A DNA stretch of 6,621 bases from an uncultured bacterium. Its GTDB lineage: Bacteria; Patescibacteriota; Minisyncoccia; Phycocordibacterales; UBA9973. Every line of letters starts with the position of its first letter. The stretch's first letter is position 1. The stretch covers positions 1 to 6,621 of the forward strand of contig CALAYS010000221.1 of the NCBI GenBank assembly GCA_937895515.1, in the 5' to 3' direction. Of the stretch, positions 1-6,602 are shown in pieces. Under the pieces are notes generated by a model. The model worked only from the letters and a program-made list of their open reading frames with translations, ran no database searches and was not told the DNA's origin. The translations under genes were made by a program, and so were the position numbers.

Positions 1-116
1 TATAACTATAATAATATATATAAGTATTATATTATTAATAATAACTATAATTCAAATAAAATTTAATATATTTAAACCTATTATTAATATAACTTGTTAG
101 TTAATCAAAATTTGTC

Positions 117-142
117 TGTTAATAAATTAACACTTATTAACA
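117..142. repeat. Inverted repeat TGTTAATAA / TTATTAACA
   Basis: TGTTAATAA at 117-125 is the exact reverse complement of TTATTAACA at 134-142, with an 8-base spacer. The 9-bp arms could form a weak hairpin or a dyad operator. The arms are seven-ninths A/T, so hairpin stability would be low and a protein-binding dyad is the likelier use if it has one. Chance occurrence in such AT-rich DNA is possible. Confidence 0.4.
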
Positions 143-172
143 TTTAAAATTTAATATCCAATTATATTAACA
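126..172 (+). repeat. Three direct ATTAACA heptamers at 10-bp multiples
   Basis: ATTAACA occurs at 126-132, 136-142 and 166-172, with start-to-start distances of 10 and 30 bases. All copies would therefore face the same side of the helix. A related GTTAACA is at 254-260, and the reverse complement TGTTAAT is at 117-123. Same-face spacing is typical of cooperative protein-binding arrays, but no known regulator is identified from this word. The function is unknown. Confidence 0.35.
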
Positions 173-345
173 AAATATGATTAAACTAATATTTAATTAT
201 TAACTATTTTTATATAACTTTAATATTCTGTTTTAATTGAATATTATATATATGTTAACAGAAAAATTAGTAATTAATAACTATAATAAAGTATATATAT
301 TAAATAAATAATACATAAATGATAAAATTGCGGATTGTTATTAGT

Positions 346-350
346 GAGGA
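346..350 (+). promoter_or_regulatory. Shine-Dalgarno of fpr that decides its start
   Basis: GAGGA lies 8 bases before the ATG at 359, which is ideal spacing. It is the best ribosome binding site in the window and rules in the ATG over the in-frame TTG at 335. The other four genes have weak or no recognisable Shine-Dalgarno. Confidence 0.8.
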
Positions 351-358
351 TATATAAC

Positions 359-1135
359 ATGAGTAAAGAAAATAAGTATACTATAGAAAAAATAACATAT
401 TTAAAACAATGGACAGATCATTTATTTAGTTTTAAAATTACAAGAAATGAAGCTTTTAAATTTATTCCAGGTCAATTTGCTAGACTTGGTGTAAAAAAAG
501 AAGATGATAGTATTGTCTGGAGACCTTATTCAATTGTCTCTGCAGATTATGATGAAGAATTAGAGTTCTATTCAATTGTTGTACCTGATGGTGAATTTAC
601 ACAACGTTTAAAAAACCTTAATTTAAACGATGATATATATATAGATAAAACTAATTATGGATTACTAACTACAGACCGCTTTGAAAATGGTAAAGATTTA
701 TGGTTTTTATCAACAGGTACTGGTTTAGCACCTTTTATCTCAATATTGTATGATTTTACAATATGGGAACAATATGATAAAGTTATATTAGTCCATGGTG
801 TAAGAACTGCTGAAGAACTAGCATACCAAGATACAATAAATGATTTCTTTACTCATGAATATTATGGTGACTTAGTTAGAGATAAATTAGTATATGTTAA
901 AGTTGTTACTCGTGAAAATTCTGGTGGTGATTTATATGGACGAATTACAGAATTAATAAAAAATGGTGAACTTGAGAAATTTGTTAATATTCCAATTACA
1001 ATTGAAAATAGTAGAATTATGATTTGTGGAAATCCAGAAATGGTAAGTGATACTAGACATATGTTAGCTGAAAAAGGGTTAACTGTTTCTAAACGTGGAA
1101 ATCCAGGTAATATGGCAGTTGAAAATTATTGGTAA
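359..1135 (+). CDS. fpr: Ferredoxin/flavodoxin--NADP+ reductase
   Basis: This is a 258-residue cytoplasmic FAD enzyme that exchanges electrons between NADP(H) and ferredoxin or flavodoxin. Such enzymes supply low-potential electrons for Fe-S assembly, oxidative-stress defence and biosynthesis. The N-terminal FAD-binding barrel (about 1-105) shows PGQF at 37-40 and the FAD motif RPYS at 55-58. The NADP-binding Rossmann half (about 110-258) shows STGTGLAPF at 118-126, HGVR at 146-149 and ICGNPEM at 222-228. R185 probably contacts the NADP 2'-phosphate, by analogy with other bacterial reductases. The protein ends in a Trp (ENYW), like the E. coli-type enzyme whose terminal aromatic stacks near the flavin. 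The length matches the roughly 250-260 residues of bacterial Fpr. The ATG is chosen because GAGGA stands 8 bases upstream; an in-frame TTG at 335 would add eight residues without a site. No ferredoxin or flavodoxin gene lies in the window. Confidence 0.93.
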   Translation: MSKENKYTIEKITYLKQWTDHLFSFKITRNEAFKFIPGQFARLGVKKEDDSIVWRPYSIVSADYDEELEFYSIVVPDGEFTQRLKNLNLNDDIYIDKTNYGLLTTDRFENGKDLWFLSTGTGLAPFISILYDFTIWEQYDKVILVHGVRTAEELAYQDTINDFFTHEYYGDLVRDKLVYVKVVTRENSGGDLYGRITELIKNGELEKFVNIPITIENSRIMICGNPEMVSDTRHMLAEKGLTVSKRGNPGNMAVENYW

Positions 1136-1142
1136 AATAAAA

Positions 1143-1158
1143 TGTTTCATGTGAAACA
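1143..1158. promoter_or_regulatory. parS: parS-like ParB-binding site (candidate)
   Basis: TGTTTCATGTGAAACA starts 7 bases after the fpr stop and lies before rsmB. The canonical bacterial chromosomal parS is TGTTTCACGTGAAACA, so 15 of 16 bases match and only one central base differs (C to T). The arms are perfect and extend to 8 bp (1142-1149 and 1152-1159) around a TG centre. ParB binds such sites as a dimer, spreads, and helps load condensin and segregate origins through ParA. parS sites usually cluster near oriC. No T-run follows, so a terminator reading is poor. Whether this genome encodes ParA/ParB cannot be seen here. Confidence 0.65.
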
Positions 1159-1181
1159 TAATGAATAAGTAGTAGATATAA

Positions 1182-2399
1182 ATGGATGAATATAAGGCTA
1201 CAATAAATATACTAAATAATGTATATAGTGGTAAAAATTTAAATGAAGAATTATTTGAATATAAAAGTAATGCTAATATAGCAAAAATAAGGTTTTTAGT
1301 TTATGGTGTTATTCGTAATTATTTTTTGATTAAATTCTATATAAAAAATATAACAAACTATATATCAAAACAAAATGAAATTTTAGTTCAAATAGGAATA
1401 TTTGAGCTAAATGAAAGTAATAAACCAGAGTATGCTATAGTAAATAATCTAGTAAGTATTTCAACTATAAATAATAAAAAATTTATAAATTGGGTGTTGC
1501 GTGAATATCAAAGAAATTCAGAATTATTAAGAAAATTGGCTGAGAAAGATTATTCTATAAAATATAATATTCCAAATTGGATGATTGATATTTTAAAAAA
1601 ACAATATAAAAAAGAATATATGAATTTTCTTGAAGGATTTAATTTTCATCCAGCTTTTGGTTTGAGAGTAAATATTAAAAATAAATCATTAGAAGATTAT
1701 TTATCTATTCTTGATAATAATGATATAAAGTATAAATTAATAAAAAATAAAATTTATTTGAAACAACCACTGAATGTTGAGGATATACCTAATTTTAATA
1801 TTGGTGATGTTAGTATACAAGATATAGCAGCACAATATTTAGTAGATATATTAAATAGAAATAATGTTATTCCAAAAAAAGTGATTGATGCTTGTGCTGC
1901 GCCGGGTGGTAAAACTTGTCAAATATTAGAAAATTATAATTGTGACTTAATTGCTTTAGATATTAGCAATACTAGATTAGAAAAAGTAAATCAAAATTTA
2001 AAGCGTTTAAATTTAAAAGCTGAGGTATTAGTTGGTAATGCAGCAAACAAAGATTGGTGGAATACAAAGAAAGTTGATTTAATTGTTGCTGACGTACCAT
2101 GTTCAGCAAGTGGAACAATAAAAAGAAATCCAGATATAAAAATAAATCGGAATTATAATGATGTTTTAAAATTTGTAGAAACTCAGCGTAGAATAATAAT
2201 AAATATGTGGGATTGTTTAGAACATAATGGATTTTTACTATATATAACTTGTTCAATTTTTAGTGAAGAAAATCAAGATAATTTATTATGGTTTAGAGAT
2301 AATATTAAAGGTTTTAGTATAATAGATGAATTACAAATTTATCCAACGGAATACAATGATTCATTATATTATGCATTAGTAAAAAAAATTGATTTATAG
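1182..2399 (+). CDS. rsmB: 16S rRNA (cytosine-967-C5)-methyltransferase RsmB
   Basis: This 405-residue cytoplasmic enzyme uses S-adenosylmethionine to methylate C5 of cytosine 967 in 16S rRNA (also called Sun or RrmB). An N-terminal NusB-like helical RNA-binding domain (about 1-125) leads into a Rossmann methyltransferase domain. Visible motifs are QDIAAQ at 213-218, SAM motif I DACAAPGGKT at 236-245, an acidic SAM contact at D260, motif IV DVPCS at 304-308 with C307 (product-release Cys), and TCS at 356-358 with C357 as the likely catalytic nucleophile. Both cysteines that define m5C methyltransferases are present. The NusB-like domain separates RsmB from RsmF and other NSUN-type paralogues. 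The length is slightly below the roughly 430 of E. coli RsmB. The C-terminal motif usually read as GDGFFYA is altered to NDSLYYA (392-398). The Shine-Dalgarno is poor. The gene is extremely AT-rich, with many Asn, Lys and Ile codons. Confidence 0.93.
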   Translation: MDEYKATINILNNVYSGKNLNEELFEYKSNANIAKIRFLVYGVIRNYFLIKFYIKNITNYISKQNEILVQIGIFELNESNKPEYAIVNNLVSISTINNKKFINWVLREYQRNSELLRKLAEKDYSIKYNIPNWMIDILKKQYKKEYMNFLEGFNFHPAFGLRVNIKNKSLEDYLSILDNNDIKYKLIKNKIYLKQPLNVEDIPNFNIGDVSIQDIAAQYLVDILNRNNVIPKKVIDACAAPGGKTCQILENYNCDLIALDISNTRLEKVNQNLKRLNLKAEVLVGNAANKDWWNTKKVDLIVADVPCSASGTIKRNPDIKINRNYNDVLKFVETQRRIIINMWDCLEHNGFLLYITCSIFSEENQDNLLWFRDNIKGFSIIDELQIYPTEYNDSLYYALVKKIDL

Positions 2400-2485
2400 A
2401 TTTTTATTATAAATAAATTTATATTTACTGGAATAGTAATAAAATTTTGAGATATTATAAGTTATCAATATTTAGGTATTAATAA

Positions 2486-4606
2486 ATGAAAAAAACTAAC
2501 ATTGGGTTTTTAATAGTATTATTTATATTAATAATTTTTAGTTATTTTTATGTAACAATTTATTCAAAATATGATGTTATGTTATATTTAAATGATTATA
2601 AGGAAATTATTCAACTTAATCGTATTATTGAAGTGTTACTATTTATAACTATTGCATTTTTTGTATATAAAATTTTTTTTAGAAGTAGTTATGTTTTTGG
2701 TTCAAAGATAACAAAAAAATTATTTATACTTTTATCTTCAGTTATAGTTATACCTTCATTGATAAATATCAAAATTGCAAATTATTTTATTGATAATACA
2801 GTCAATCGCTTATTTAATCCGCAAATAGAAGAATTATTTGATAATAGTTTTAATATAGCTGAAGAAAATATTAAATATTTTTCTAAAGAGTTACGAAAGA
2901 AATCGGTAATTGCAGCAGAATATTTGAAGTTAGTTGATAAAAACGATGATAAAGCAGACTTAGCTAAAATTCGAAATATTTTGGATGTTACTAGTTTAAC
3001 CATTTATAAAGAAAATGGTATATTAGAACTACAAGATAAACAAAATGATAGTAAATATTTCCCTAGGTTATTACCAAAGTATATTATTGATAAAATAAAA
3101 AATTCTGGTTATTATTATGAAATTAATAAAGATAATAGCGGTAATTATTTATTTTACTATTATCAATTTTATGATGATAATAAAATTATTGCATTAACTC
3201 AATTTGCTCCAGATTTTATTCGAATAGATAATACCAAGTTAATCCAAAATAAAGAATTATATTTAGGATTACTTAATAATAAAGATCATTTAAAAGATGT
3301 ATATACTAGTACATTAATTATTAGTGTGCTATTATCAATTTCAATAGCCGTATTATTATCAATGTTTTTCTCTCAATTTTTAATCAAAAGAATAAGTAAT
3401 TTGATTGAAAATATTGAATTAATTAAACAAGGTTCGTTTTCAAATAATAATTCATTTCAAGGTAATGACGAATTATCACAACTTATTACGTCTTTTAATG
3501 AAATGAGCCATAATTTAGATCGAGTAAGAAAATTAGAAAAATTCCAAAAAGATCAAATAACTGCATCAAAAAATTTCCTTGAAAACTTAATAAATAACCT
3601 TAATTTAAGTGTAGTCGTTTATGATCAGGATTATGTTATTAAGAGTATTAATGTAATAAGTCACAGTATACTTGATATAGAGTTAGAAAATGTAAGAGGA
3701 ACTCCACTAAATCAATGGGGAAATTTATACCCACATCTTGAGGATTTAATAAATATAATTGAAATTAATTCTAAGCAAAACAATGAATGGGAAGAAAATG
3801 TAATTGTTCGCAATAAACATAGTATAAAAAATTTGTATATTAAGACAATAAAATTTAAAACTCACGAAAATAGCCAATACATGACTTTGATAAGTGATGT
3901 AACTAATTTAATTAAAGCCAAACAAAATCAAGCTTGGGCTGATATTGCAAAACGTTTAGCTCATGAAATAAAAAATCCATTAACACCAATTGTATTATCA
4001 GCAGAACGAATTGAAATGAAATTAATGCCTAAATTATCAAATGATGATCAGGTATTTTTACAAAGATTAGTTAAACAAATTATCATTCAAGTGGAAGATC
4101 TTAAAGATTTAGTTAATAAATTCAGAGATTTTGCAAATATAAATAAACCTAGTTTATCTAAAATTGAAATGGTTCATTTCTTCAATCAATTTTTGGCTTT
4201 ATATGAAAATATTAACTATATTAAATTTGAGATAGAAATACCGGAAAATGAAATTTCTATTATGGGCGATTCAAGTTTATTAAGGCAAGTTTTTCATAAT
4301 TTATTAAAAAATTCAATAGAAAGTATTGAAAATATTGAAAATAAATCAATTAGAATTATTTTAGATATTAAGAATGAATATTTAGGAATTACTATTAAAG
4401 ATAATGGAAATGGTTTTGAAAGTATAATAATGGAGAACTTATTTGAACCATATCGTACCACGAAAGGAGTTAAAGGAAGTGGCCTAGGAATGGCAATTGT
4501 GAAGAAAATTATTGATGAACATAATGGTAAAATTGAAGTATTTAATGACAACGGTGCCAATGTAGTAGTAAAATTACCACTTATTAGTCAAAATACTGTA
4601 TTATAG
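2486..4606 (+). CDS. ntrY: NtrY-type membrane sensor histidine kinase
   Basis: This 706-residue inner-membrane kinase should autophosphorylate on His and pass phosphate to the response regulator encoded 10 bases downstream. Hydrophobic segments lie at about 6-26, 47-65 and 79-95. A large probable extracytoplasmic sensor region (about 100-272) follows, then a fourth segment at 274-297. After this come a HAMP linker (about 298-350), a PAS domain (about 362-475), and the kinase core with phosphoacceptor H493 in LAHEIKNP. The ATPase domain has an N box with N609, DNGNGF at 639-644, the F-box segment NLFEPYRTTK at 651-660, and GSGLGMAIV at 664-672. The kinase is complete and looks active. The architecture and partner match NtrY; related kinases are linked to nitrogen, redox or envelope signals, and the stimulus here is unknown. 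It follows rsmB after 86 bp, with AGG at 2474-2476 as a weak ribosome site. A T8 run at 2673-2680 falls just after the second hydrophobic segment. Confidence 0.88.
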   Translation: MKKTNIGFLIVLFILIIFSYFYVTIYSKYDVMLYLNDYKEIIQLNRIIEVLLFITIAFFVYKIFFRSSYVFGSKITKKLFILLSSVIVIPSLINIKIANYFIDNTVNRLFNPQIEELFDNSFNIAEENIKYFSKELRKKSVIAAEYLKLVDKNDDKADLAKIRNILDVTSLTIYKENGILELQDKQNDSKYFPRLLPKYIIDKIKNSGYYYEINKDNSGNYLFYYYQFYDDNKIIALTQFAPDFIRIDNTKLIQNKELYLGLLNNKDHLKDVYTSTLIISVLLSISIAVLLSMFFSQFLIKRISNLIENIELIKQGSFSNNNSFQGNDELSQLITSFNEMSHNLDRVRKLEKFQKDQITASKNFLENLINNLNLSVVVYDQDYVIKSINVISHSILDIELENVRGTPLNQWGNLYPHLEDLINIIEINSKQNNEWEENVIVRNKHSIKNLYIKTIKFKTHENSQYMTLISDVTNLIKAKQNQAWADIAKRLAHEIKNPLTPIVLSAERIEMKLMPKLSNDDQVFLQRLVKQIIIQVEDLKDLVNKFRDFANINKPSLSKIEMVHFFNQFLALYENINYIKFEIEIPENEISIMGDSSLLRQVFHNLLKNSIESIENIENKSIRIILDIKNEYLGITIKDNGNGFESIIMENLFEPYRTTKGVKGSGLGMAIVKKIIDEHNGKIEVFNDNGANVVVKLPLISQNTVL

Positions 4607-4616
4607 GTTAGAATAA

Positions 4617-5198
4617 ATGGATAAATTAATATTGATTGTAGATGATGAGCTTGGCATTCGCGAGTTACTCCGTGAGTGTTTAGAGGATGAAGGTTATGTT
4701 GTAAAATTAGCTGAAAATGCGTTGGAAGCTGATAAAATAGTTAAGGAACATCGTTTTGATTTAATCTTGATGGATGTATGGTTACCTGATATGGATGGTG
4801 TATCATTGTTTAAAAGATTTTTATCTAACGGTATCACTGCTCCAGTTATCATGATGTCTGGGCACGCTTCAATAACTAGTGCTCTTGAAGCAATTAGGAT
4901 TGGTGCTAGAGATTTTCTTGAAAAACCACTTTCTTTAAGTAAGCTGTTACCACTAGTCGATAAGCATATTTTAAAAGAACGTACTAATAGTGATGGAATT
5001 CTAGAAGATATTTCTGAAATTATTACGCTTGATTTAAATAATCAGCTAAAAGGTATAAAAGAAACTTTAGAACGTAGATATTTTTTATATCATATGAATA
5101 AGCAAAAAGGTAATATAACTAAAATTGCAGAAGTTTCAGGTGTAGATAGAGCTCATTTATATCGTAAATTTAAAAATTTAGGTATCAAAATTAAATAA
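4617..5198 (+). CDS. ntrX: NtrX-like response regulator, receiver plus Fis-type HTH, no AAA+ domain
   Basis: This 193-residue cytoplasmic response regulator is the probable partner of the adjacent NtrY. The receiver domain (about 1-120) has the acidic pair D9/D10, phosphoacceptor D53 in LMDVWLPD, S81 and the conserved K103 in EKP. A short linker (about 120-143) leads to a Fis-type helix-turn-helix (about 145-190), with GNITKIAEVSGVDRAHLYRKF at its core. The central sigma-54-activating AAA+ domain of classic NtrX/NtrC (about 240 residues, with Walker A and GAFTGA) is absent and there is no room for it. The join between domains is smooth, so this is a compact form like RegA/ActR/PrrA rather than a fresh deletion. 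It should control ordinary promoters when phosphorylated, not sigma-54 ones. The start lies 10 bases after the ntrY stop, and AGG overlapping that stop may serve as a weak ribosome site, which favours coupled translation. It is visibly richer in GC than ntrY. The family assignment is firm; the name ntrX rests on context. Confidence 0.85.
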   Translation: MDKLILIVDDELGIRELLRECLEDEGYVVKLAENALEADKIVKEHRFDLILMDVWLPDMDGVSLFKRFLSNGITAPVIMMSGHASITSALEAIRIGARDFLEKPLSLSKLLPLVDKHILKERTNSDGILEDISEIITLDLNNQLKGIKETLERRYFLYHMNKQKGNITKIAEVSGVDRAHLYRKFKNLGIKIK

Positions 5199-5228
5199 TA
5201 TTTAAGCGGATAATAGTATAGTTAATTT

Positions 5229-6602
5229 ATGAAAATTTTTAATAGCTTATCTAAACAAAAAGAAGACTTCATTCCAATTAAACACAACGAAGTTAAAATG
5301 TATATCTGCGGACAGACTGTTTATGATTATTGTCATTTAGGTCATGCTCGTAAAGCCGTTGTGTTTGATATGGTGCGCCGTTGGTTTATTGCTAGTGGAT
5401 ATAAAGTCGTGTTTGTAGAAAATATTACGGACATAGACGATAAAATTATTCGACGTGCTGAAGAAAATGGTGAAACTATTTACCAATTAACCGAGCGCTA
5501 CATAAAATACATGCATGAAGATTTTGCTTCTTTAGGTGTTATGCGTCCTGATCATGAACCAAAAGCTACTGAATATGTTACTCAGATGGTTTATCTCATT
5601 CAAGATTTAATCAATAAAAATTATGCATATCAAGCTATAAATGGAGACGTGTATTACCGCGTACGTAAATTTGTTGGTTATGGTAAATTATCTGGAAAAT
5701 CTTTAGATGATTTAAGAGCTGGTGAACGTGTAGATGTTGACCTTAATAAAGAAGATCCACTTGATTTTGTATTATGGAAAGCATCAAAAGAAAACGAAGT
5801 TTATTGGGACTCTCCTCTTGGAAATGGTCGCCCAGGGTGGCACATTGAATGCTCAGCAATGTCAGAAGAGATTCTTGGTAAAAATTTCGATATTCATGGT
5901 GGTGGTCAAGATTTACAGTTTCCTCACCATGAAAATGAAATTGCTCAAAGTGAAGCTCATAATGGGTGTCAATTTGCTAATTATTGGATGCATAATGGAT
6001 TTTTAAATGTTAATGATGAAAAAATGTCCAAGTCACTAGGTAATTTCTTCACATTGCGTGATGTGCTAAACCAGTATAATCCTGAGGTGATTAGATATTT
6101 TATACTAAAGACTCATTATCGTAGTCCGTTAAACTTCAGTTATGATAATTTATTAGATGCAAAAAATAGTCTTACTAGACTCTACCAAACGTTGCGTGAG
6201 TATGATTTTAGTAGCAATATTTGTGATTTTAGTAAAATAGACTGGTCGGTTAATTATGCGGTAAACTTTAAAAATGCTATGGATGACGATTTTAATACGT
6301 CATTAGCAATTAGCATTCTTTTTGAATTAGTTAATGAAATTAATCGTACTAAAGATTTTGAATTAGCTAAATTGCTTTATACGTTAGCTAATACAGTTGG
6401 TTTATTAAGTAATAATCCACAACAATTTTTACAATCAGGCGTGGAGTTATCGGCGCAAGTTATTGAAGAAATGATAGTAAAACGTAATAAAGCTCGCCTA
6501 GATCGTGATTTTGCTCTATCAGATAAAATTCGTGATGAATTATTATCCAACAATATCGTTTTGGAAGATAGTAAAAATGGCACAATTTGGCGTAAACTAT
6601 GA
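5229..6602 (+). CDS. cysS: Cysteinyl-tRNA synthetase
   Basis: This 457-residue class I aminoacyl-tRNA synthetase charges tRNA-Cys with cysteine using ATP in the cytoplasm, and it is essential. The length is close to E. coli CysS (461). The HIGH-type signature is HLGH at 36-39 and the second signature is KMSKS at 265-269. The catalytic zinc ligands line up with the E. coli set as C27 (MYICGQT), C208 (HIECSA), H233 (FPHHENE) and E237. The conserved GGGQDLQFPHHENE stretch at 224-237 is intact. The C-terminal helical and anticodon-binding part (about 300-457) is complete, ending in TIWRKL and a TGA stop. It starts 30 bp after ntrX with no clear Shine-Dalgarno. The G+C is higher than in rsmB and ntrY, as expected for a strongly conserved protein. 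No functional link to the two-component pair is evident, so the adjacency probably reflects rearrangement. Only 19 bases follow before the window ends. Confidence 0.97.
   Translation: MKIFNSLSKQKEDFIPIKHNEVKMYICGQTVYDYCHLGHARKAVVFDMVRRWFIASGYKVVFVENITDIDDKIIRRAEENGETIYQLTERYIKYMHEDFASLGVMRPDHEPKATEYVTQMVYLIQDLINKNYAYQAINGDVYYRVRKFVGYGKLSGKSLDDLRAGERVDVDLNKEDPLDFVLWKASKENEVYWDSPLGNGRPGWHIECSAMSEEILGKNFDIHGGGQDLQFPHHENEIAQSEAHNGCQFANYWMHNGFLNVNDEKMSKSLGNFFTLRDVLNQYNPEVIRYFILKTHYRSPLNFSYDNLLDAKNSLTRLYQTLREYDFSSNICDFSKIDWSVNYAVNFKNAMDDDFNTSLAISILFELVNEINRTKDFELAKLLYTLANTVGLLSNNPQQFLQSGVELSAQVIEEMIVKRNKARLDRDFALSDKIRDELLSNNIVLEDSKNGTIWRKL

Larger units (their letters stand above)
2..287 (+). repeat. 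Three dispersed copies of ATAACTATAAT
   Basis: The 11-mer ATAACTATAAT is present exactly at 2-12, 41-51 and 277-287, all in the same orientation. The third copy contains a perfect TATAAT hexamer (282-287), about 70 bases upstream of the fpr start. The copies could be binding sites, relics of slippage, or low-complexity coincidence. The first copy starts at the window edge, so more may lie upstream. Confidence 0.35.
1..358. other. AT-rich non-coding leader upstream of fpr
   Basis: This stretch has no credible gene on either strand: stop codons are dense, and no tRNA or rRNA signature is visible. It is far poorer in G and C than the genes beside it, with long A/T-only runs such as 241-252. It contains short repeated words (listed separately) and ends in a clear ribosome binding site for fpr. 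It must carry the promoter for fpr, but TATAAT-like words are so frequent that no single promoter can be chosen. A full DnaA box (TTATNCACA) is absent. The nearest words, TTATTAACA at 134-142 and its complement at 117-125, each miss by one base. It could be an ordinary degraded intergenic region or a regulatory or origin-associated segment. The sequence alone does not decide. Confidence 0.7.

Noticed and set aside
255..287. Promoter formed by TTAACA (255-260) and TATAAT (282-287)
   Set aside because: The spacer is 21 bases, too long for a standard sigma-70 promoter, and TATAAT-like words are abundant here by composition.
335..358. In-frame TTG start extending fpr by eight residues
   Set aside because: The Shine-Dalgarno GAGGA lies inside this stretch and points to the ATG at 359, and the 258-residue product fits the family length.
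1142..1159. Reading the fpr-rsmB palindrome as a transcription terminator
   Set aside because: The loop would be only two bases, no T-run follows, and the sequence matches parS far better than a terminator.
1972..2256. Antisense open frame of 94 codons inside rsmB
   Set aside because: It overlaps the conserved methyltransferase motifs on the other strand, is Leu/Asn/Tyr-rich low complexity, and has no ribosome site or family resemblance.
2425..2439. Hairpin TTACT-GGAAT-AGTAA after rsmB as a terminator
   Set aside because: The stem is only 5 bp and A/T-rich, and no T-run follows directly, so it is not a credible intrinsic terminator.
2782..3003. Antisense open frame of 73 codons inside ntrY
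   Set aside because: It is a shadow of the sensor region coding sequence, with no initiation signal and no recognisable domain.
4294..4560. Antisense open frame of 88 codons opposite the NtrY ATPase domain
   Set aside because: The + strand encodes conserved N, G1 and G2 boxes here, and the hydrophobic antisense product is a composition artefact.
5734..6006. Second + strand frame of 90 codons within cysS
   Set aside because: It lies wholly inside the conserved catalytic and zinc-binding part of CysS, in another frame and with no independent signal.
6377..6583. Antisense open frame of 68 codons at the end of cysS
   Set aside because: It mirrors the CysS C-terminal domain, has no ribosome site and shows no family resemblance.
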